From Bryoerythrophyllum caledonicum (lineage: Eukaryota; Streptophyta; Bryopsida; Pottiales; Pottiaceae), in contig OZ020524.1 of assembly GCA_963971425.1 (NCBI GenBank), forward strand, positions 1,831,773-1,895,772: a stretch of 64,000 nt of DNA. The letters run 5' to 3'. Made by a program: the position numbers and the translations under genes. Numbering within the stretch: the first letter of the stretch is position 1; each line of letters opens with the position of its first letter. Below are positions 11,676 to 21,036 of this stretch, in pieces. The notes below the pieces were generated by a model. That model saw only the letters and a list, made by a program, of their open reading frames with translations. It was not told the DNA's origin and ran no database searches.

Positions 11676-13671
11676 GTTTGTTTCATGGCATCTATTTGCA
11701 AGTTGTTTGAAATTACATATTATACTATAAATTACAATGCACGGCACTTAATTACCATTCCATAGAGAGTAAAATCTTTGGACATGGATCTCGATGTAGT
11801 ATATGTCTGAAACATCTAGTTTTTGCATTGAATCAAAATTCTAGTCATTCAGCTAATACTTATTGAATTTGACACCATCTTAACAAACGCTACATATAAT
11901 GGCAATCTTAAATATACTAGATTTAATTAACATTGCTTAAGACTACTTCTGATATATGCATTTTATGCATTTAATTGATGCATTCTAATTCCATGCATTC
12001 AATTCATGCATTATAATTCAATGATGCTAATCATAAACGATGGGATTTAGGTTATTGCAACGGTTGAACGATAAACATTAAACCAGGGTTGTCTATCGTG
12101 ACAAAGTGACGATGACATGCCGTCACGTCGTGACGGAGCCCCTCGTCACGACACAATAGGGTCAAACTAGGCTCAAATTAGGCTCTAAACCCTAGGGCGG
12201 GTAATATTTCTACCCCTTTGCCACGTTGTCAATCCAATGTGGCACGAACCTATGACGTGTTGTAATCGTAAAAAGTTCTACACATAAAGATTGAAGAACA
12301 CAACCCAAGAACCCTGTAGTATGATTGTTCTTTTTAGGGAGAGTCGATTCGTCTAGCGTTTAATGACTAAGGTCACTTGATAAAGTTAAGATTCTCTAAT
12401 TTCTGTAAGGAGTTCTTTAGATTTCTATGTTATTGGATTATCTTTGTATAAACAATCGCTCAATCTATGCTAATTTATCATTAAATTCTATAATTGTCAC
12501 TGTAAATCTTAGAATTTTACAATTCCAAGGCAACAGTCATACATTCTACGGTTTAAGAAATACTTATCAGCATGCGGAGTCCACCATCTTCAGTTTCTAA
12601 ATCCCGCTCCCAATAACGTTGTATGTCTCCACACCATCATATAATTTTAGGTTTGCCTCACCACACTCGAAGCGACTAAGGATTACTCCTACAACGACCA
12701 CATATTCGTACAGACAATATCCTATGACAATAGCTCAGAGCTCTTTGTGATGCTACAATTCCTACAGTCTCTACACCAACTGTGTTTACACTGTTATTGT
12801 CTGTAGAACAAATCACCTTTTATTCTACTTAAATAGTTTTAAAATTTAGATCGTAGGATCACAATTTGTGAATCATTCCTACCAACCTACATGCTACGAC
12901 ATTATATCACTATAAATAAACCATGATCCTTACAACAATTCGTTGTTTACACTCAAACTGCAAGACTTGCTTTGCAAATAAATTCCTTCTTTATAAGATA
13001 ATTTGACTCTGAATTCTTATTCTTAAAAACAGTTCACAGAATTATACAATTTTTGTATCTCTTAATCATATATAATCAGGACATCCTACAGCCAATTTCA
13101 CTCTTTTCTTAAGTGCAAATCACTTAGGATCATCCAGTCTTAACATACTAGCTTTTTCTTAGGCTAGGACTCACACTCTTACGCTCAAATTCTAAACAAT
13201 GTGTGTGGCGTAGGAAATGGTTGTTTTTCCTGACTATATAGTTCTACAGTTAAAAGACAATTTTTCTACAGTTGTAACTTCCATTGTAGAATTAAAACCT
13301 TTCGTGTAGACCAATGTCTTTTCAAATCTCTAATCCTTTAAAGGTTGCAACTTTTTTTTACTCTAACTATTCATACTTCTACATCTTTTAGAACATTTTT
13401 GTAGACTAATTTCACTAAAATTCAGAAATCGTACGTAAAAACTAAAAAGTCTGTCTACATGTGTCAATCGGGTTCACCACTAGTGTTGGTAAAGTTTTTC
13501 CTAACTGTCTCGACGTCTCCCCGGGTGGACTGAATGGGCGGGAAGAAAATTACTAAATATAATAAATTTTAGTAAAATTTCTGAAGGAAAATTATTGTAT
13601 TTTTTATCGAATGGGACGGATGGGCATGTGGATTTCTATGTATATCCGATGTGTCTCTATGGAGATAAATG
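11676..13671. other. MULE interior, AT-rich, with an internal TIR-like copy
   Basis: No gene. At 12086-12170 a second TIR-like sequence (AGGGTTGTCTATCGTGAC, with GACATGCCGTCACG) points in the same direction as the left end. The stretch 12086-13808 could therefore be a related shorter element sharing or abutting the right terminus. Confidence 0.45.
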
Positions 13672-13808
13672 TAAATATTCAATATTCGGATGTAAAAATA
13701 GCCACGTCACGGTAAAGTCACGATCTATCACAATGACATGCCGTCATTGTGTCGTGACATCGTGACATTGTGACGGATTTGGTCGCCGTCACGACAGAAT
13801 AGACAACC
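13672..13808. repeat. MULE right terminal inverted repeat
   Basis: Reverse complement of 5871-6006. Ends ATAGACAACC at 13808, immediately before the array unit flank. Confidence 0.75.
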
Positions 13809-14409
13809 GTAAACATATGTGGATTAACATTCATAAAGTTCATTGATTGTGGCACCTGATCGGTACACTAAAATTTATGTTTAGTGTAGTGTTATGAATA
13901 GTGTACTTAGTACACTATTTGTAAATGAGTTGACAAATAGTGTAAGCCACCAATGCCATTAATGTAACCCCAATCAACCACCTAACCCCAATAAAATAGT
14001 GTAAGCCACCAATGTCATAAATGTAAACTCCAATTAACCCCCAACTAACCCCAATCAACCACCTAACTGCCGTCATGTCTTTGCTCTCCCCATTTGCCAT
14101 CCTCATACCTATATCATCCCCATGCTTGCATCTTCCACTCTTGAACTCCCCCATCATATCATTGGTTGTTTCTGTGAGTTTTCTGTTTGAGATGAGTTTT
14201 CTGTTTGTGTTGTGTTTCTTTTCTATGGTGACTTGAATGAGACCTTGGAAAAAGAGGTGCATGAGGTGCATTTGATGAGTTTGATGAGCTATCATCAGCA
14301 CTCATGAAGTGCATGAGGAGAGAAAACCTGGCCACTTATGAGTTTGGTGCACTCTTTGTACTTCAGATTATCCTCATCAGACAAAAGATGAAGAACTCAT
14401 AAATACTGA

Positions 14410-14533
14410 CAGTGGGTAAGAGAATAGGCTTGATCAGTGGGTAAGAGAATGGACTAAATCAGTGGGTAAGAGAATGGACTAAATCAGTGGGTAAGAGAAT
14501 GGACTAAATCAATGGATAAGAAAATGGGCTGGT
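14410..14533. repeat. 25-bp tandem repeat, five units
   Basis: Consecutive copies of a unit starting CAGTGGGTAAGAGAATGGAC at 14410, 14435, 14460, 14485 and a diverged 24-bp copy at 14510. Units 2-4 are identical, suggesting recent slippage. It lies in the pogo element upstream of the transposase. Confidence 0.9.
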
Positions 14534-14673
14534 CAGTGGGCTAAATTTGTTGCTCTTTGCAGCTCATGATCGCTCCTGACAACTTTAGCTTATCCTCGCC
14601 ATACAACTTCAGCTTATCCTCGCCAGGTATTTTTTCCCACATAATTTTTTTTCTTCTTTCTCATTCTCTGGAC

Positions 14674-14691
14674 GGGGGGGGGGGCGGGGGG
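14674..14691. repeat. G-tract (G11-C-G6)
   Basis: Eleven G, one C, six G. Quadruplex-prone and a likely site of sequencing or assembly length error. Confidence 0.85.
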
Positions 14692-14836
14692 CTTATACTC
14701 CCATGGTGTGGGGTGGCGGACACAGCCGTGCCAAAAATTATGGGACAAGCTCATGACCGCCATCGAATGAAATTCATCACTCATCCAAACGTCTAGCAGG
14801 AATCTTTAACGAGAACGCATGCTTTCATTCGTAGAG

Positions 14837-16012
14837 ATGGACCCCGTTGCCCGCGACCGACGTCCATGATGGTCGGAGTGGGTCCAATGGCTCTACCCGT
14901 GTCTCCAACAAAATTTCGAGGCATATAAACGTGCCGGAGTTAAGTTTTCTTCAACCCTTTTTCTTGAACTCCACCAATCACTTCTCTTAGGATTAGATAC
15001 GGTCCAATGTAGAGATCCAAAGGATGGATGGCTATTAACAGATAAATTGACATAGTCGTGGATTCAACAATTCATGGATGTTAATAGCATTGTTTTACTA
15101 TCTCAATGGGGCCGTTTGAGTTGTAGCGCGGAAAAAGAAGCGCAAATCGAAAAAAACACCGCACATCATTTAGGAACTTTAGAACGGGGATTTCAATTGG
15201 GTGTTTTTGATGAAAATCTAATTGAAAACCTAGATGAAATCCACTTTACAATAAACATGGACAACGAACAAGCTCTAGGATTTCGGGGGGACATTTCAAT
15301 TAAATATGTGGAAGTTGTAGCCGGCGGAGAAGCAATAACTATGGTTGTACGTATTTCAGGGGGGCGTAGATCAATCATAGAACCTCCCATGCTTATTTTC
15401 AGCAATGAAAATAGAAATCATCCTATCTGAGGTTTAGATGACAACATCCCCGGAGTTTCTTATTGAACGGGACCAAAGGGTTGGAGGAATCAAAGTATAT
15501 TCCCACAATATTTTGAAGAATCTAGGGTATACCAAGCGGACCCACACAACCGCATTAAATTCATTAGGGTGGACAATTGTACGAGGCACAATTTAACCCC
15601 TACATAAGCGGCCGTTTTAGCACAAAAAAGAACTGTTTTGAAATACTTACCCCCTTGCGCAACCCACATATGTCAACCGGCCGACACGTTTATAATTTCA
15701 AAGATCAAGGACGCTTGGACCAAACGATGGGAACTCAAGAAAACCGAGTTAATTCAACAAGGCGTTTGGCAAAATAATGCTCGCGGCGACGGCCAATGGT
15801 CGGGCAAACTTTCTGATCCCGGTAAGCGTTTTTTTCTTCAATTAGCAGCGGATTCGGTTGAAGATGTTAATCACAAGGTTGATTGTGATCACATATCATA
15901 CGCTAGGAAATCTATGATAAGATGCGGCTTAGCATTAGGATTAGATGGCACTTGGACTCCTAACCAATTGTTTCCGCACTTGCAAGATATCATTGCAAAG
16001 CATCGTCCATAA
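14837..16012 (+). pseudogene. pogo/Tigger-like DDE_1 transposase, unit A copy
   Basis: One frame from the ATG at 14837 to the stop at 16012 (about 391 residues). Blocks: SEWVQWLYP and FEAYKRAGVKFSS near the N-terminus; LLSQWGRLSCSAEKEAQIEK; INMDN (first catalytic Asp); VVAGGEAITMVVRISGGRRS; GVSY and GPKGW; VDNCTRHNLTP (second Asp; the D copy reads DNCTGHN); LPPCATHICQPADTFIISKI (third Asp region). Five in-frame stops interrupt it (near 14867, 15056, 15428, 15464 and 15605), some from CGA or TGG. Similar DDE_1 proteins are remembered from oomycetes as well as plants, which raises a transfer question. It is the likely former source of activity for the CACTAAA family. Confidence 0.75.
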
Positions 16013-17529
16013 TTTGATGGACTAGAAGTGCCAAATTTTCCGTAGACAAATTAACCTATGTTATGTTTTTATTTATTATAAAGTTGTGATTTACTTCCCT
16101 ATTCGCCTATATATAAGTTCTTATGTTTTTCCAATGTATTTGTTGCACATGTTTCTTTTATCTAACCCCCCAATTTTCTTCTCAATTTTTAAACCAAATA
16201 CAATTCACAATTGTTGATTCTATTACAAGAGTAAAAAAGCCAAAAATAACGCTTACTTCATATTTCAACTCTAGGATCTTACTTAAACTATATTAGTTAA
16301 CTTGCTTACAAATATTCATCAACTTTCACTGTACGGATTGAAAGATTATGTTGATGAAGTAGAAAAATACTTCATTCCCTTTCTAGCGTTATGATGATCA
16401 ATAGACTTTGACTTTATTTCATGAAAAAAAATTCTCTACACGAAGTCTAAATTCATTGCCATCATGTCAATCATGATATTAACTCCTTTTTCACCAATTC
16501 TTAGAAAAATAAATGAGGTGTAGCATATTCAAACAATTGTACAAGGAATAGAGATTCAAACATTGTCAAATCACATTTTTATTAATTTGTGAACTTCATA
16601 TTTTTTACAATGAAAATCCATACAGTCAATTTAAAGGTTTGCATCACATCTTGTAGTAGAAAAGTACAAAGTGATAAACTTGAAATTCTCTAAGTTTTAT
16701 GTGGAGAATAAGAAGTTTTCTAGTACCATGACCCACAATGTGATAAAGTGTTTGACATGGCTTAAAATTTTAATTTTCATTGAAGACAAGATATCTATTT
16801 CGACAATATTAAAGAAAATAATCATTACTTGTATTGAAAATTTCACATGAGAAGGTGGCAAAAAAGGTTTTCGGAATTATCAACACTCAAAAGCTTCCAA
16901 GCATTCAAGAAGTTTTTCTATAAAATGTCATAACTTGTTTTCCTAAAGTCCAATGACAATAAATTATATAACCATCTACCTCTTATCTTATCTTTCTACA
17001 AAATTTCAAGAATTTTCAAATAAATTTGCAACCATGGAAACATGGATGAGATCTGCAAAAGCCCACCTCTAGAGTTTTTGCATTTCCGAGTTTAGTTGTA
17101 ATTTTACTTTCTTTCCAAATCTAGGTTCTTCTACTTTTTTCTTTTTTTCCTAATGTGCACTTTTCCTAAATTCCTCTTATGTTCTCCAATCTTTTTCTTT
17201 CTTTTTTCTTATGTTCCAATTCTCTTTTACTCCCATGTCTATATTCTCATTTTTCCAATACATTTTTTCCAAATCTTTCTTTTTTCGAATTTGCAAATCT
17301 ACTTCTCTTTTATTTCTAAGTTCTTGTTTTTCCAATATGTTTCTTCCAAATGTTTCTCTTTTTTCAAGTTGGAATTTCACTTTTCCTCCATATCTACAAA
17401 TGTTTTCAAGATTTTTGTTGCAAATTGTTGATTTTAGAAAATTATATAAAACCCGCTTCACTTTTAATGCACTAAATGTCCACAAGTAGAAAAAAATTAT
17501 AATGCAATATTTCCTAGTAACGTGCTTAA

Positions 17530-17742
17530 CCCCAAAAGGCCCAAGCCTTTAGAGAAGACTCTCTACTTTGTTCATTAAAAATTGCTAAGATGAACTTATG
17601 AAAGATATAACCATAGGATCTTCTAAACTTATACGAGATGATGTGGTCAAAAATTTGTGAACTATGACTATATGGATTGAAAGATAATTGTGGTTAAAGT
17701 GAACATTTTTGTACCCCGCAGGTACACTTGGGCCTTTAGAGA
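17530..17742. mobile_element. TTAA-flanked MITE (piggyBac-like), 213 bp, unit A
   Basis: Flanked by TTAA at 17526-17529 and 17743-17746. Terminal repeats CCCCAAAAGGCCCAAG and TCTCTAAAGGCCCAAG agree at 13 of 16 positions. TTAA target and a CCCTAAAG-type tip are piggyBac hallmarks. Nested in the pogo element. Confidence 0.55.
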
Positions 17743-17746
17743 TTAA

Positions 17747-18147
17747 CCCTTAAAGGTCTAAGAAGCCACATTTGGGTTGCAACATGGTGTTTTTGTGTAT
17801 TTGACATACAAGGTATAAAAATTGATGTATAGAGTAGTTACATAAGTTTGTATTTGTATTGAGCCCAATATGATGACACATAATAATTTAAATTTAGATC
17901 ATTATTGCACCTACTACATGCTTGAGAAGGTGTAAAATGGTCATATATTCTACATGTATGGTGCCGTAATTGAGCATGATAAGGTTCAAATATTGAAATG
18001 ACCTTCATATGGAAGATGTTAGTTGAAAAATCTTTAATCCAAAGGTGTATGTCTTGCCTAATTCTAGTATATTATTTGTATGTTAAAGAGTAAAATAAAT
18101 GACCAAATACATGACCATATACATGGTCCCCTATTGACCTTTAAGGG
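17747..18147. mobile_element. TTAA-flanked MITE (piggyBac-like), 401 bp, unit A
   Basis: Flanked by TTAA at 17743-17746 and 18148-18151, sharing the left TTAA with the neighbouring MITE. Terminal repeats start CCCTTAAAGGTC on both sides, exact over 12 bp. No coding capacity. Confidence 0.65.
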
Positions 18148-18195
18148 TTAAACTATTTGATTTCCAACCGGGAGCCCCATGCTTCTCCTCATTCT

Positions 18196-18346
18196 CAACT
18201 TTCAAATGGCCATAGCTTGTTCAAAATTTGTCCAAATTAAGCATACAAGGTGTTTTTTGGCGTCTACATTTTCTGTAGATGCCAAATAACACCTCACACG
18301 CCCACTTCGGATAAAAATTGAATGAGTTATGGCCATTTGAAAGTTG
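18196..18346. repeat. Long palindrome in pogo-family element, unit A
   Basis: Outer arms CAACTTTCAAATGGCCATA (18196-18214) and its exact complement (18328-18346), with an inner inverted pair around AGGTGTTTTTTGGC / GCCAAATAACACCT. Equivalent palindromes occur in the family members at about 28560-28700, 29570-29700, 40812-40965 and 56343-56493. Confidence 0.8.
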
Positions 18347-18695
18347 CTGATAAGATTCTCTGGCAGCCCTCGACTGCTGGACCTCTTTTCAGCCCTCAAC
18401 TGCTGGACCTTTTTTTTTTATATTTCTATTGATGATACACTAAATGTGCACAAGTGAAAAAATTATGTCCAACTCTTTACTAGAATTGACAAATAGTGTA
18501 GTAGTTGGCATTTAGTGTACGGTTATGTCACTACACTAAATGCCTTGTTTGCAATTGGTGTATGGGTTCGCATTTAGTGTATACTACACTAAACATAAAT
18601 TTTAGTGTAGTGTGTAACGATTGCTATTTACACGACAAGGGCATGAGCAGTTGATCGGAGGAGGACTGCTGGCACTGGTAAAGTAGCGGTGGTTT

Positions 18696-20716
18696 GTGAG
18701 TGTAGAAACACGCATTGAGGAAATGGTTGACAACGGAGGCCTGCATCCGGAGAGGTGCATATTAGTTACGGGCGGAGCGGGGTGCACTGGCACCCACACG
18801 TCGCTGCAACTGTTACTGGATGCATATACTGTCAGGTCGTCAATTCGTGTGAAGAAGCCATTCGGAGAGTTGTGGCTCTTGATGGAAAGCAAGGGAAGAA
18901 TCTCTCATTTCACAAGATATATGAATGTTGCCCTCTGTGATGTGCTCTGTAATAATTTCTGTCACATGTAATCATTGCTACCAAGAGCTCCAATTTTTAC
19001 AGATTCTTTTTTCCTAATCTATTTTTGAAGGTCTTGTCCTCATTGTGAGCGTCACGCTACGAATTCAAGCTTTCGAAACGTGTATAGGACCCGGTTTTTT
19101 ATTGTAGATTAGCTGTATAAAATTCGGAATTGCATCTGGCAGGTGGATCTTTGCATCAAAGCCGACATAGAAGCCATTTTTTATCTGCACCAGTATGGTC
19201 CTAAACTCGGCTTGAATATTTCACATTACGTAACAGCAAGATCTTTTATCCTTGGTGCACGTGATCCTCCATTCCTCAATGGTTGAATTATTTTAGACGG
19301 TATATAAATGTCTGACTGGGGATGATCAAGTCATGCAGATTCGATGCTGTGGTTCATTTCGCTGCTTTGAAGGCAGTTGGAGAGAGTTGTGCAAAACCTT
19401 TGCCTTACTATATCATCAATGTACTTGGAACGTTGAATCTATTGGATGTTATGACCGCTCGCAACTGCAAGAAGGTCTAATTTCACTGACTCTAACCTAC
19501 CATCTTTTGTATCTTCTGACTTCCATTTTTTTCGTTTTGCATCTTATTATCTAGGTCTTTGAAGAAGTTAAGATATGCACAGCGAGTCTCGGTTCAGAAC
19601 ACTCTTCAGAATGCTAATCGATTGATGTAGATAACTTGGTTTACAAGTGATTGTTGTCTGCTATGATGAACGAGACATGTAACATTGGGTTTTCTTAATA
19701 AGCTCTTTGCTGAAATTCGGTCCATAGAAAACATGTTCCTTTGTCTTCCGGAATTGGAATCGTCGCCGGCCTTTCTTCTTTGTTGCTGTACTGAATAGAT
19801 GCTGTACTTGCTTTTGCAGTTGGTGTTTTCATCTTCAGCGACTGTTTATGGACAACCGGAGAGCGTTCCAGTCACAGAGGAATCCCGTCTTTCTGTCTTG
19901 AATCCGTATGGCCGCACCAAGGTGCGACGTATGTTGTTCAGTAAACACCTAGTGATAAGGCAAGGATGGATTATGTTAGATCTGGTAAAAAACTCTTCTA
20001 TTCATCGAGTAACTTGTCCTTGGTGAACATCCTTTGTGTCAATGCTCTACAGCTTCAAGTTGAAGACATGATGCGCGACATTTCTGCTGCGGATCCAGAA
20101 TGGAGGACCATAGTTTTGCGGTATTTCAATCCTGTGGGAGCTCACCCGAGTGGCCGCCTGGGAGAGGACCCGCTAGGTGTTCCAAACAATCTGATGCCCT
20201 TTGTGCAGCAGGTGGCTGTGGGCAGAAGGAAAGAGCTGACTGTTTATGGCAACGATAACGACACGAAGGATGGCAAGGGGGTACGTATAAGATCTCAACA
20301 TATGAAATAAGAAATTATGTGAATTCTTATGTGCCTTTGCATTTGTAATTACGCAACTGAGGCTGAGCAGTGCTAGTATGAGTAATACGTTTATTATCTT
20401 TGAAGATGATAGCGTCTGTTATTCTGAAACTATATGTATTGATTTTACTGTTGGATTCTCCAGGTTCGTGATTACATTCACGTGCAGGATCTGGCTACTG
20501 GACACAGCGCCACCTTCCAGAAGTTGTTCACAACTCCTGACATAGGTGCACTTAGAATTTTATATCACGTCTTGCCCTTGTTGTCCTGGATAGCTGACGT
20601 TTTCTTTACTGACATTGTTTCGTGGATCTTCAGGATGTACTGCTTACAATCTGGGAACAGGGAAGGGGACCTCTGTGTTTGAAATCGTTTCTGCATTCGA
20701 GAAGGCTGCAGAATTG
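18696..20716 (+). pseudogene. UGE: UDP-glucose 4-epimerase pseudogene, unit A (3'-truncated)
   Basis: Exons: 1, 18696-18916 (possible ATG 18723); 2, about 19143-19193; 3, 19339-19474; 4, 19820-19921; 5, 20053-20280; 6, 20464-20545; 7, 20634-20716. Recognisable blocks: ILVTGGAG (NAD-binding GxxGxxG), [24 protein letters not shown] (catalytic Ser), NPYGRTK (catalytic Tyr and Lys), [30 protein letters not shown], and [16 protein letters not shown] interconverts UDP-glucose and UDP-galactose in the cytosol. Defects: a short deletion shifts frame in exon 1 (loss of the KVVVVDNV segment), the exon 1 donor is AT instead of GT, the dinucleotide-fold Tyr is Cys (GGAGCTG), and the final part of the gene (roughly the last 80 residues) is absent. 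It runs tail to tail with TNL A, whose stop lies 320 bp away. Confidence 0.85.
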
Positions 20717-21036
20717 GTAAGTATACTTTGGACTGTACGTATCATCTGATAATCTACAGACGAAAATCACTTATATAAACTGAATTCGTGGGGAGATTTT
20801 ACAACACTCTTCATTTTTGGACTTTGCATACTGTAGATTTAGTTGAATATGGCATCCAACCTTTTTGACTCGCATATATTTATACTTCTACACGTTTCAG
20901 ATCATCCATTTTCACACAAGAACAAACAGAGCAAACATTTCCATAAAGAATGAATAATACATCATATTGATCATGACCTATCTACAATATGAGAAATTTG
21001 GCAACTACTGGAGGAACTCTATTTCACTGCTTTTCT

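Larger units (their letters stand above)
5871..13808 (-). mobile_element. MULE (Mutator-like) DNA transposon, about 7.9 kb, degraded
   Basis: Long terminal inverted repeats of about 136 bp (5871-6006 and 13672-13808) enclose a MULE-type transposase. Both ends start GGTYGTCTATT and share GCGACCAAATCCGTCACAAT. Identity over the TIRs looks like roughly 80%, so the element is old. No convincing 9-11-bp target duplication is visible (left flank ATAATAGGCAG, right flank GTAAACATA). Its right end coincides with the first base of the array's unit flank; DNA left of the element does not match that flank in sister units. Confidence 0.75.
13866..18607 (+). mobile_element. Full-length pogo-type (Tc1/mariner) element, unit A, 4.74 kb
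   Basis: Ends are exact 25-bp inverted repeats beginning CACTAAAATTTATGTTTAGT, flanked by TA on both sides (13864-13865 and 18608-18609), the target duplication of Tc1/mariner/pogo elements. It carries a DDE transposase (14837-16012). The left flank GTGGCACCTGATCGG is the same sequence that precedes the derived elements in units B and C, so all sit at one ancestral insertion site. The remaining 2.6 kb is AT-rich and holds two TTAA-flanked MITEs and a long palindrome. It is the parent of the CACTAAA MITEs in this window. Confidence 0.8.

Noticed and set aside
5871-13808. A target-site duplication for the MULE
   Set aside because: Flanking 9-11-mers do not match convincingly on the two sides.
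17153-17489. Short Phe/Ser-rich and Lys-rich open frames at 17153-17489 and 55299-55725
   Set aside because: They come from a T-rich low-complexity tract inside the pogo element.
18696-20716. Functional UDP-glucose 4-epimerase genes
   Set aside because: Every copy lacks the C-terminal part and has either a frameshift in exon 1 or no exon 2.
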